Positions 7,092 to 13,893 of a stretch of 13,893 nucleotides of DNA are shown piece after piece; position 1 is the stretch's first letter; the number at the start of each line of letters is the position of its first letter. Location: assembly GCA_900546665.1 (NCBI GenBank), contig URDY01000043.1:1-13893 (forward strand), read 5' to 3'. This stretch comes from an uncultured Paraprevotella sp. Lineage in GTDB: Bacteria; Bacteroidota; Bacteroidia; Bacteroidales; Bacteroidaceae. The notes beneath the pieces were generated by a model. It saw nothing but the letters and a program-made list of their open reading frames with translations. It had not been told where the DNA came from and ran no database searches. A program made the position numbers and the translations under genes.

Positions 7092-8455
7092 TAAAAAGAA
7101 TGATTTACATAGCGACGTGCACATTTTTGCTTAGCAGCTGTCACATCTACCGAAACTATCAGAGACCGGACGATCTGCCTACTGACAGTCTCTATCGTGA
7201 ACCGGCCAACAGCAATGATACTACCTCACTGGGTGATCTTCCCTGGCAAGACATGTTCCGTGATCCTTTGTTGCAAGACCTTATCAGTTTCGGTCTTGAA
7301 CATAACACAGACATGCAGACAGCCTTACTAAGAGTTGATCAGGCTAAAGCCCAACTGCAGGCTGCCCGTCTTTCATTCTTGCCTTCACTGACCTTATCGC
7401 CACAAGGTACACTGACAAGTACAGACGGCAACAAGACCATCAAAACGTATGAACTGCCCATACAGGCCAGTTGGGAAATAGACCTTTTCGGCAATCTGCG
7501 CAATGCCAAACAAGCTTCGGAAACGACTTTGCTCAGCCAGGAAGCCTACCAGCAGGCCATACGTTCAGAACTGATTGCCACTATAGCCAACGATTATTTC
7601 ACTTTACTCATGCTGGATGAGCAGATCCGCATCAGTGAATCCACGCTCGACGTCTGGCAGGAACAGGTCCGTACCATGGAACTTCGACTGAAAGTAGGCG
7701 AAGAAAACGAAAATGCAGTCACACAGGCCAAGGCAAGCCTTTACGAACTGAAGGCCAGTCATAATGACCTGATCCGCCAACAAAGAGAAACAGAAAACAC
7801 GCTGTGCACGTTACTCGGTACAAGCTACCGCCCCGTCAAACGGAGCAGCCTGAAAGAACAATCCTTCCCCCAAGACATCCAAACCGGAGTACCATTACGC
7901 CTGCTGTCACGCCGTCCGGATGTAGTACAGGCAGAAATGACTCTGGCCAACGCATACTACACGACCAACCAGGCCAGATCCGCATTCTATCCGAACCTGA
8001 CCCTTTCCGGCAGTGCCGGATGGACCAACTCGTTGGGAGAAGCCGTAACCAATCCTGGAGGATGGATTCTTTCAGCTGTAGCTTCTCTGGCACAGCCGAT
8101 ATTCAATCGTGGAAAACTGATTTCCAATTTACGGGTATCCAAAGATGAGAAGCAAATTGCCCTGCTCAACTACAAACAAGCTTTACTTGATGCCGGACAG
8201 GAAGTGAATGATGCGCTCTACAGTGTCAAATCTGTCAGAACGACACTCGACAATCATCAAAAACAATGCAGCGAACTCCAACGGACCGTACAAAGTGCCG
8301 AAACGCTTTACCACACAGGCAATGCCACTTATCTGGAATTACTTACCGCCCGACAGAGTTTATTGTCGGCACAGCTGAATGTAGTTCAGGATACTTTTAC
8401 ACAATGTCAGGCAATGATTTCTCTCTATAATGCTCTAGGTGGAGGATCCCGGTAA
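7088..8455 (+). CDS. outer-membrane efflux channel lipoprotein (TolC/OprM family)
   Basis: The 455-residue protein is an outer-membrane factor for the RND system. A short signal peptide ends in LSSC with Cys18 as the lipidation site, followed by HIYRNYQRP, the usual start of mature OprM/CusC-type channels. LPWQDMFRDPLLQDLISFGLEHN, then ALLRVDQAKAQLQAARLSFLPSLTL, is the first outer-membrane-efflux-protein repeat; RRPDVVQAEMTLANAYYTTNQARSAFYPNLTLSGS begins the second. These repeats form the trimeric periplasmic tunnel. Its ATG overlaps the pump's stop codon (ATGA), so the two genes are translationally coupled and belong to one operon. The gene is intact. A 9-bp inverted repeat spans its 3' end. 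Confidence 0.94.
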   Translation: MIKRMIYIATCTFLLSSCHIYRNYQRPDDLPTDSLYREPANSNDTTSLGDLPWQDMFRDPLLQDLISFGLEHNTDMQTALLRVDQAKAQLQAARLSFLPSLTLSPQGTLTSTDGNKTIKTYELPIQASWEIDLFGNLRNAKQASETTLLSQEAYQQAIRSELIATIANDYFTLLMLDEQIRISESTLDVWQEQVRTMELRLKVGEENENAVTQAKASLYELKASHNDLIRQQRETENTLCTLLGTSYRPVKRSSLKEQSFPQDIQTGVPLRLLSRRPDVVQAEMTLANAYYTTNQARSAFYPNLTLSGSAGWTNSLGEAVTNPGGWILSAVASLAQPIFNRGKLISNLRVSKDEKQIALLNYKQALLDAGQEVNDALYSVKSVRTTLDNHQKQCSELQRTVQSAETLYHTGNATYLELLTARQSLLSAQLNVVQDTFTQCQAMISLYNALGGGSR

Positions 8456-8503
8456 AAGGTGTTTATAGGTTTATAATTAGGGTAGGTTACGTAGCCGGGA
8501 TCC
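8444..8503. repeat. inverted repeat across the end of the channel gene
   Basis: GGATCCCGG (8444-8452), just inside the coding sequence, pairs perfectly with CCGGGATCC (8495-8503). The loop contains the TAA stop. The hairpin may mark or protect the mRNA 3' end; no T run follows. Confidence 0.4.
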
Positions 8504-8552
8504 ATTCACCTTACCTTAATCTCAATTGCACCTCTCTTAGCGTAGAAAGGCC

Positions 8553-8587
8553 ACACGGACAGAACTTTCCGACAGTTCTGTCCGTGT
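8553..8587. terminator. stem-loop between convergent genes, possible bidirectional terminator
   Basis: A 14-bp perfect GC-containing stem (ACACGGACAGAACT at 8553-8566, AGTTCTGTCCGTGT at 8574-8587) closes a 7-nt loop. It lies between the ends of the plus-strand efflux operon and the minus-strand DUF1847 gene, where a shared terminator is expected. A T run is lacking on both strands, so it may act with a factor or as a 3'-end stabiliser. Confidence 0.6.
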
Positions 8588-8604
8588 CTGTATTGAGCCA
8601 TAAG

Positions 8605-9252
8605 TCACTTGTCTAATTTGAATTTCTTCTTATAATACGATTCTGCCGTATAGAGTGCTGCTGCCGGATTATTTCCCGTCACACGGTCTTTGGTGACCAA
8701 TGTCGTCACATAAGCTTCGGAATATTTATAGAACAGACTGTCATGCCCTACACACAGACCGATTACCACATTCAGATCCGTATGTGCCTCATTCAACAGA
8801 CGCGCCTGCAGAATAGGATTACACATGGCAGCACCTATAGATTCACATTCACCAGGAATACCTATCGAAGACTTGGCCTTACCGGCCACCTTGCAAATCA
8901 CGGCATAAGGTTCAAAACCATTGGCACGCAATATCCGGGCAAAAATCCGGGCTTCGCGAATCAGACCGATACAATTGGCAATACCGATTCTACGGGCACC
9001 GATTTTACGGGCAAATTCCATAATCTCCTGCACACGCGTCCATTGGCAATATCCCTCATATTCCACCTCCGCACTGGCAACCATGATCTCATGATTACGT
9101 TTTTCCTCATAACGTTCAAGTGCCCAATCCATATCTTCCTTCAGCAAATGCGTCGTCAGACAGAAATCCGGATAAGTGCGGTCTTTCCATTTACAGTTCT
9201 GCGTACCACAGTCCGTACAGGACAATGTTGTCTTTTCCGATAATTCTTCCAT
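8605..9252 (-). CDS. DUF1847 family cysteine-rich putative metal-binding protein
   Basis: The 215-residue protein has ten cysteines. An N-terminal CTDCGTQNC (Cys12, 15, 20) plus Cys31 resembles a metal-binding knuckle. Further cysteines lie at 69, 94, 120, 136, 144 and 167, several in conserved-looking loops (IANCIGL, GECESIG, MCNPI, GLCVGHDSLF). The pattern matches the DUF1847 family of proposed metal-binding proteins, whose biochemical role is not established. No signal peptide is seen, so it is probably cytosolic. It lies 76 bp after the Fur-family gene on the same strand, with no obvious terminator or full promoter between, so it may be a third member of the metal operon. That fits a zinc- or iron-related role but does not prove one. 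Confidence 0.8.
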   Translation of the reverse strand: MEELSEKTTLSCTDCGTQNCKWKDRTYPDFCLTTHLLKEDMDWALERYEEKRNHEIMVASAEVEYEGYCQWTRVQEIMEFARKIGARRIGIANCIGLIREARIFARILRANGFEPYAVICKVAGKAKSSIGIPGECESIGAAMCNPILQARLLNEAHTDLNVVIGLCVGHDSLFYKYSEAYVTTLVTKDRVTGNNPAAALYTAESYYKKKFKLDK

Positions 9253-9328
9253 TATTTACTTATTATTAAATCCAACATCAAGAATCCCCGTTCGTTGCCA
9301 CATCCTTACTTCAGAAACCTAAATCTGC

Positions 9329-9778
9329 TTACTGGTTTGACTTTTTAGCCATACATTTCGGACAGATTCCCTTCACCATATAATTGATGGAATGCATGAC
9401 AAACCCTTCAGGCAGTTCAACGATCGGTACATGGATTGTCTTGAAACAGAAAGTCTGATGACAAGATTCACAGTAGAAATGTGTGTGCATGTCATCAATC
9501 GTACACTCTTCTTCTCCGCTGCATATCTCATATTTCAGTACTCCGCTTCCGTCTTCTATGGCATGAGCCACATGATGACTGACAAAAAGACTCAGCACAC
9601 GGAATATACTCGACTTGTCCACAGTGATCAGAATATTTTCCAGATCTGTCACCGAAACCGGATGCACTTCCGAAAGCATCGCCTTCAGAATCATAAGCCG
9701 GTTGGCCGTCGGCTTCAGTCCTTTCTTTTCCAATATTCTGCTATATCTTTCTATATCCATCTTATCTATTCCAATCAT
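9329..9778 (-). CDS. Fur-family metal-responsive transcriptional regulator
   Basis: The 149-residue protein has Fur/Zur/PerR architecture. A winged helix spans about 8-85, with a recognition helix around VDKSSIFRVLSLFVSHH (about 53-69). It is followed by the metal-sensing/dimer domain with HTHFYCESC (His98, His100, Cys103, Cys106) and CPKC near the C-terminus (Cys139, Cys142); the four cysteines form the family's usual structural zinc site. The ATG at 9778 is chosen because it overlaps the ATPase stop by 4 bp (ATGA); an upstream in-frame ATG at 9859 lies deep inside that gene and adds unlike sequence. Translational coupling to a metal exporter suggests it regulates that exporter and itself. 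Whether it senses zinc, iron or peroxide cannot be decided from sequence alone. Confidence 0.9.
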   Translation of the reverse strand: MIGIDKMDIERYSRILEKKGLKPTANRLMILKAMLSEVHPVSVTDLENILITVDKSSIFRVLSLFVSHHVAHAIEDGSGVLKYEICSGEEECTIDDMHTHFYCESCHQTFCFKTIHVPIVELPEGFVMHSINYMVKGICPKCMAKKSNQ

Positions 9779-11775
9779 TCCATTTTCTTCGCAAATATAC
9801 GCATTGAATTCAATACGGCCAGCAATGCCACGCCTACATCTGCAAAAACAGCTCCCCAAAGTGAAGCAAATCCTGCAGCTCCGGCCAACAGTACAATAAC
9901 CTTCACGGATATGGCACCAATAATGTTCTGACGGACTATACGTCGTGTATAACGGCCTATCCGGATTGCGGTTACTATTTTTGAAGGCTGATCGTTCTGT
10001 ATAACCAGATCCGCACTTTCAATTGCGGCATCCGATCCCAATCCGCCCATGGCAATTCCAATATCACTCAGCGCCAGGACCGGTGCATCATTCATACCGT
10101 CTCCAACAAATGCCACCGACTTATCCGGCCGTACAGAGATTTGTTCCACGTATTCGGCCTTATCTTCCGGCAACAGGTCACCATAAGCCTTCTCTATATG
10201 AAGATCACTGGCATATTTTTCCACAATGGCTGTCCTGTCACCTGACAATAGCGTCAAATCATCAATACCCATGGTCTTAAGATCTGCAATGGTTTGTACC
10301 GCATCTTCTTTCAAACTGTCCGCCAATACCAATCCACCGGCCAAAGCCCCATCCACGGCACAAGCTATGACGGTTCCGCCTTCCTCGTCCCAGGAAACCG
10401 GCAGTTTCACATGATTGTGTTCCATCAGACGGTTGTTGCCGACCAGCACTCTCCTGCCCTCTATTACGGCCTCTACACCTTGACCGGATATTTCCTTCAC
10501 GGCAACTTCCGTAAGAGGACTGATTTTCCTTTCTTGCGCATAATTCACCACCGTACGAGCCAGCGGATGCGTACTGCCTTGTTCCAGCGTAACGATCAGG
10601 CTCAGAAGTTCCTCTTCCCGGAATCCATTGCAAAATATTTTCTTCACCTCAAAACGGCCTGTTGTCAGCGTACCGGTCTTGTCAAAGGCCACGGCATTGA
10701 TCCGTGTAATCGCATCCAGATAGTTACCTCCCTTAAACAAGATTCCCAAACGGGATGCAGCCCCGATTCCGGCAAAATACCCTAACGGCACGCTGATAAC
10801 CAGCGCACAGGGACAGGAGATTACCAAAAAGACCAGACCTCGGTACAGCCAGTCGGAAAATACATACGTAAATGCAGGTACAAACAGAGCGACCAATGCC
10901 GGCACTGCGGTTATCAGAGCAGCCAGAACCATGACTACAGGAGTATAAATCCTGGCGAAACGACGGATAAAAAGTTCTGCAGGAGCCTTGCGTTCAGAAG
11001 CGTCTTCCACCAATTTCAGGATCCGGGACAATGCGCTCTGCTCATAAGGCCGGGATACCTTCAGATGAACCGTCTGCCCAATCACGATGGTTCCGGACAG
11101 GACTTCGCCATCACGACCGACCGTACGCGGCATACTTTCACCCGTGAGAGCAGAAGTATCAAACAGAGCCTGTTCTTCCACAAGATAACCATCAAGCGGT
11201 ACACGTTCCCCCGGTTTGAGTTCGATCTGTTCACCTGCACTAATTTCCTTTGGTGAAACCACCACATATTGTCCGTTCCGCCATACGGATGCCTGTTCCG
11301 GACGGACATCAAGCAAAGAACTGATATGGCGGCGGGCCCGGTCCACAGCCCTGTGCTGGAACGTCTCGCCTATCGTATAAAAAAGCATTACGGCTACAGC
11401 CTCCGGATACTCTCCTATGCAGAACGCACCGACCGCAGCCAGTACCATCAGCGTGAATTCATTAAAACAGTCACGGTTCCGTATGGCCTCAACCGCCTCT
11501 TTGATGACAGGCCAACCAACTGGTAGAAAGGAAAACAGATACCACAGAACAGGAACGATACCGTTCTGAAACCACACTATTCCTGCTTGCTTCATCACCA
11601 TACCGGCTACAAGCATACAGAAAGAAAGAAGTGGACGGATCATAACCGAACCGGAATGATCATGTGCATGATGATGACCGCAACCACAATCTTCATGATG
11701 GGCATGTTGACTGCAACAAGATCCGCATTCAGCAGCCATGCCATTGATTTTAACTGAATCGAAATGAGTTTTCAT
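9775..11775 (-). CDS. P1B-type heavy-metal-translocating ATPase (Zn/Cd/Pb exporter class)
   Basis: The 666-residue protein has all P-type ATPase landmarks: TGES actuator loop, CPC in the sixth membrane helix (Cys321-Pro322-Cys323), phosphorylated Asp365 in DKTGTLTTG, the HP motif of heavy-metal pumps (GSTHPLA) and the GDGMNDAP hinge. In the last two helices, a Lys in ISVKVIVLL and an Asp in ADVGVALLAVLNSMR match the P1B-2 subgroup that exports Zn2+, Cd2+ and Pb2+ from the cytosol. It has no clear HMA ferredoxin-like domain. Instead, residues 17-40 are rich in Cys and His (CGSCC, CGCGHHHAHDH), a likely metal-binding tail. It is first of a minus-strand operon with an overlapping Fur-family gene. 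Metal specificity is by family comparison only. Confidence 0.93.
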   Translation of the reverse strand: MKTHFDSVKINGMAAECGSCCSQHAHHEDCGCGHHHAHDHSGSVMIRPLLSFCMLVAGMVMKQAGIVWFQNGIVPVLWYLFSFLPVGWPVIKEAVEAIRNRDCFNEFTLMVLAAVGAFCIGEYPEAVAVMLFYTIGETFQHRAVDRARRHISSLLDVRPEQASVWRNGQYVVVSPKEISAGEQIELKPGERVPLDGYLVEEQALFDTSALTGESMPRTVGRDGEVLSGTIVIGQTVHLKVSRPYEQSALSRILKLVEDASERKAPAELFIRRFARIYTPVVMVLAALITAVPALVALFVPAFTYVFSDWLYRGLVFLVISCPCALVISVPLGYFAGIGAASRLGILFKGGNYLDAITRINAVAFDKTGTLTTGRFEVKKIFCNGFREEELLSLIVTLEQGSTHPLARTVVNYAQERKISPLTEVAVKEISGQGVEAVIEGRRVLVGNNRLMEHNHVKLPVSWDEEGGTVIACAVDGALAGGLVLADSLKEDAVQTIADLKTMGIDDLTLLSGDRTAIVEKYASDLHIEKAYGDLLPEDKAEYVEQISVRPDKSVAFVGDGMNDAPVLALSDIGIAMGGLGSDAAIESADLVIQNDQPSKIVTAIRIGRYTRRIVRQNIIGAISVKVIVLLAGAAGFASLWGAVFADVGVALLAVLNSMRIFAKKME

Positions 11776-11809
11776 ATCTTCATGTATTTTAATCTATTCT
11801 TTGACACGA

Positions 11810-11817
11810 CAAAAGTA
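11810..11817 (-). promoter_or_regulatory. candidate -7 promoter element of the metal ATPase operon
   Basis: TACTTTTG on the minus strand (11817 down to 11810) fits TAnnTTTG. Transcription would start near 11803, about 28 nt before the ATG. There is no TTTG at -33; a near-palindrome occupies that stretch. Confidence 0.5.
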
Positions 11818-11829
11818 GATAGAAAACAA

Positions 11830-11844
11830 TGCAATCCGGTTGCA
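11830..11844. promoter_or_regulatory. near-palindrome upstream of metal ATPase, candidate Fur-family operator
   Basis: TGCAATCCGGTTGCA has perfect 5-bp arms (TGCAA/TTGCA) around TCCGG and ends 12 nt upstream of the -7 element. Read on the minus strand, it also contains ATTGCA twice, 11 bp apart. Its place over the -33 region suits a repressor site. It does not look like the classic Fur box, so the protein that binds it is a guess. Confidence 0.35.
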
Positions 11845-11896
11845 ATTTTCAGACACTGCACACCCATTCTCTTCTTACCGGCTACCCGGCAAACAG

Positions 11897-13405
11897 CTAT
11901 ACATGTAACTCCACGACAAAACGGGTTCCTTTTGTATATCCCGTATCCAATGTGAGCGAACCGTTCATTTTACGGGCAATCAAAGCACATATTGGCAAAC
12001 CCAGTCCGTCACCTTTCATAAGATCCTTAGGCTCAGCAAACGGAATAAAAAGTTGTGCCCGTTTTTCCTCGGGTATACCGTCTCCTGTATCACTGACGAC
12101 AATCTGATGGCTATGTGCACTGCGTTTCTTGAATTCCAACGTAATTTTTCCTCCGGCGGGTGTATGTCGGGCCGCATTGACCAGCAAATGGGAAAGCAAA
12201 CGTTTAAGCTGGTCTGCATTGACCGCCACACTCAACTTAGGTGCATTGACAACAAGCGTTACATCCGGTTTCACAGTCTGACGGACCGTATCCATCACTT
12301 GCTCACAGAACACAGCCATATTCACTTCCTTCATCTCGTACATCTCCGCCAGTGAATTTTCCAATACCGCCATTTCCTGTATATGCTCCAGATAAACCGA
12401 TATGGCTCTGACAGCAGGCATTTGAGAATCCAGATGCTGCAACGCCGGTTGCATCTGAGATGATATATTCTGAATGAAACGGGTTTTCTGGGCATTATGT
12501 TCATTCAAAGTCACGATCTCAGCCTTCTGCTTGCGCGAAAACAGGATGAAGCGCAACAGCACCAGGCCAACCAATACCAATGCTGCGGCCAGTATGGCAA
12601 TCACGACCCACAATGCCACAATAAAATACTGCCGGGTTGTGAGCGTACTGTCTTTCTCAGCCACAGTTTTTTGCAAATCAGTATATTTTCTGTCAAGCTC
12701 CTTGTATTTTTTATCTGCAGCCAATGTTTTCACCGAATCATTCCAGTTTACGAAACTGGCATAAGCTCTGGCTACCATACGCGCACTGTTGGCTTTCCGA
12801 CCGACATCAATCAATGCCTGATAACAGTCCTTCACCTGATCGTAATTATCCAGTCCGCTATATTGTCCTATCAAGGTATGTAACGCCTTGTCGCCCTCAG
12901 GTACCATCCCGAAGGTATAATAGCAAATGGCCTGCGTATAAAGCAAATCGCTGGCAAGTGAATCGTTTTTCGATGCCGCAGCAGTCTCTTCAAGCCGCTT
13001 CAACTGTTCAAAGACCTTGGGAGCCCGTTTCATGTCAATATACATCCGCATGCGTTCCTTGACGATAGGATAACGAAGGGCACTGACCCTTGCTGCATCC
13101 GAAGGCAAGGCAGACAATATGTCCTGCTCCACTTTCAACAGGAAATCAAAGGCTTCCGTATACAGTTTCTCCTGATGATAAAGTTCCCCTGCTTTGACTC
13201 CGCTGCTGACCGCTTCTTCCAGACGGCCGGCTTTCATAAAAGACTGACTGGCCTGGACAAAGAAATACCGGGCTCTGGTATATTCTTGTTTTTCCAGATT
13301 CTCACGGGCTTCCTTCAACTGGTCCTCCGCACGGTTCTGCCCCCATGACGGGACAACTAGACACATGATCGCAAACAGGGCAAAAACAGTTACTTTTTTC
13401 ATCAT
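11897..13405 (-). CDS. TPR-containing membrane sensor-kinase-like protein with Ser at the usual phospho-His position
   Basis: The 502-residue protein has a signal peptide (to about residue 22, PSWGQ). A periplasmic region of helical TPR-like repeats runs to about 235, followed by a coiled stretch, one membrane helix at about 261-288 and a cytosolic kinase-like part. The H-box reads KTRFIQNISSQMQPAL: Ser316 stands where NISHE-type kinases have the phosphorylated His. The ATPase domain keeps its main motifs: N-box HLLVNAARH (Asn410), G1 DTGDGIP (439-445), F-box FIPF and G2 GDGLGL (465-470). It may therefore bind ATP yet be unable to autophosphorylate in the normal way; it could act as a modulator, phosphatase or heterodimer partner. 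No response regulator is in the window. Two adjacent ATGs make the exact start uncertain by one codon. A good promoter lies 22 bp upstream. Confidence 0.85.
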   Translation of the reverse strand: MMKKVTVFALFAIMCLVVPSWGQNRAEDQLKEARENLEKQEYTRARYFFVQASQSFMKAGRLEEAVSSGVKAGELYHQEKLYTEAFDFLLKVEQDILSALPSDAARVSALRYPIVKERMRMYIDMKRAPKVFEQLKRLEETAAASKNDSLASDLLYTQAICYYTFGMVPEGDKALHTLIGQYSGLDNYDQVKDCYQALIDVGRKANSARMVARAYASFVNWNDSVKTLAADKKYKELDRKYTDLQKTVAEKDSTLTTRQYFIVALWVVIAILAAALVLVGLVLLRFILFSRKQKAEIVTLNEHNAQKTRFIQNISSQMQPALQHLDSQMPAVRAISVYLEHIQEMAVLENSLAEMYEMKEVNMAVFCEQVMDTVRQTVKPDVTLVVNAPKLSVAVNADQLKRLLSHLLVNAARHTPAGGKITLEFKKRSAHSHQIVVSDTGDGIPEEKRAQLFIPFAEPKDLMKGDGLGLPICALIARKMNGSLTLDTGYTKGTRFVVELHV

Positions 13406-13427
13406 ATCCTTCTTTTTTCGAACTCAA

Positions 13428-13458
13428 CAAATGTATTAATTATAAATCAGATTTCAAA
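13428..13458 (-). promoter_or_regulatory. Bacteroides-type promoter of the kinase-like gene
   Basis: On the minus strand TTTG (13458-13455) and TACATTTG (13435-13428) are 19 nt apart, a full match to the Bacteroidales consensus. The start of transcription should be near 13421, about 16 nt before the ATG. Confidence 0.75.
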
Positions 13459-13773
13459 CTTATAGGGCAAGAATATATTCCCCTTCATATTAACTTTCTT
13501 ACAGTCCAACTGCCAATCCCGTTTGTCCGACAACCTCTCCTGTCCAATCACCTGATTTCCGTCCTCAACAAAACAATTAAGGCCAATCATTGAATAGTCT
13601 GTTTACCATACCCAATCAATCCAAGCCCAAACGGACATGACCACAGATCAAAGTTTCTGAAAATACATTTTGATCACCTTTTTTATATCATCAATCCTTA
13701 TTTGTCACGATAAATCAGACACACAAAAAATACTTTTAATATTTATGCACCTACAATACATTAAATCGAACCT
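13459..13773. other. divergent intergenic region with no gene seen
   Basis: This 315-bp stretch separates the kinase-like gene from the rightmost open frame. I see no convincing small gene. It contains a hairpin with a following T run (13646-13684) and a weak -7-like TACTTTTA shortly before the last gene. Confidence 0.5.
13646..13684 (+). terminator. terminator-like hairpin in divergent region
   Basis: GATCAAAGT (13646-13654) pairs with ATTTTGATC (13667-13675), including one G-U pair, around a 12-nt loop. Three bases later there are six T residues (13679-13684). On the plus strand this resembles an intrinsic terminator, but no plus-strand gene precedes it. It could end a small RNA or be a leader hairpin. 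Confidence 0.35.
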
Positions 13774-13893
13774 ATGACCCCAAACACCGACCTCAAACAT
13801 TTCGACTTTCGGGCTAACGTACATCTTGTCAACTACTATACTTTCAGTAAGATAGGCCATGTCCGACCATTGTATCCGGTAGCATTTGGAGAC
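13774..13893 (+). CDS. unidentified protein, 5' part only (runs off the window)
   Basis: An open frame begins at ATG 13774, four codons after an in-frame stop at 13762, and stays open to the end of the window (40 codons, starting MTPNTDLKHFDFRANVHLVN). I do not recognise the family. The start has no signal peptide and no clear Shine-Dalgarno sequence. A weak TACTTTTA -7-like element lies about 40 bp upstream. The frame is too short to prove it is a gene, but its composition and the divergent layout make it plausible. Confidence 0.5.
   Translation, partial: MTPNTDLKHFDFRANVHLVNYYTFSKIGHVRPLYPVAFGD

Noticed and set aside
9779..9859. Longer N-terminus for the Fur-family protein from ATG 9859
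   Set aside because: It would lie entirely in the ATPase gene and add a Cys/Arg-rich stretch foreign to the family; ATG 9778 gives a normal length.

Overview
The window looks like chromosomal DNA from a Bacteroidales bacterium (Bacteroides/Phocaeicola type). Intergenic regions are AT-rich. Most starts lack a strong Shine-Dalgarno sequence. Several genes are preceded by the Bacteroides promoter pair TTTG (-33) and TAnnTTTG (-7), and the gene families (lipoprotein nitroreductase, DUF1847, TPR sensor kinase with one membrane span) are common in that order. This assignment rests on sequence style, not on a database search.

Layout. (1) At 207-1278 two plus-strand genes encode exported lipoproteins, a nitroreductase-family protein and a single-domain rhodanese, 13 nt apart. 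(2) At 1397-1567 there is a complete tRNA-Gly(TCC) unit: promoter, tRNA and hairpin terminator. (3) At 1725-8455 a minus-strand AraC-family regulator is divergent from a plus-strand tripartite RND efflux operon of adaptor, inner-membrane pump and outer-membrane channel. The adaptor gene carries a one-base deletion near 2976 that splits it into two frames, so the operon is probably defective as read here, unless the deletion is a sequencing error. The 199-bp divergent region holds an exact 10-bp direct repeat, one copy at or near the -33 position of each candidate promoter. (4) At 8605-11775 is a minus-strand metal-homeostasis cluster: a soft-metal P1B-type ATPase (Zn/Cd/Pb class), then a Fur-family regulator overlapping it by 4 bp, then a cysteine-rich DUF1847 protein 76 bp further on. 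(5) At 11897-13405 a minus-strand TPR/transmembrane/histidine-kinase-like protein has an intact ATPase domain but serine at the usual phospho-acceptor histidine. (6) From 13774 an unidentified plus-strand reading frame runs off the window end.

How they work together. The AraC-type protein probably controls the pump operon and itself. The Fur-family protein probably senses metal and adjusts the exporter it is cotranscribed with; a 15-bp near-palindrome just upstream of the exporter promoter is a candidate operator. The exported nitroreductase and rhodanese suggest a small redox/sulfur function in the cell envelope. I saw no insertion sequence, integrase, CRISPR array, phage gene or clearly new multigene system. 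The points most worth a second look are the broken adaptor, the His-less kinase, the paired repeats in the divergent promoter region, and the Fur-type regulator coupled to a metal exporter.
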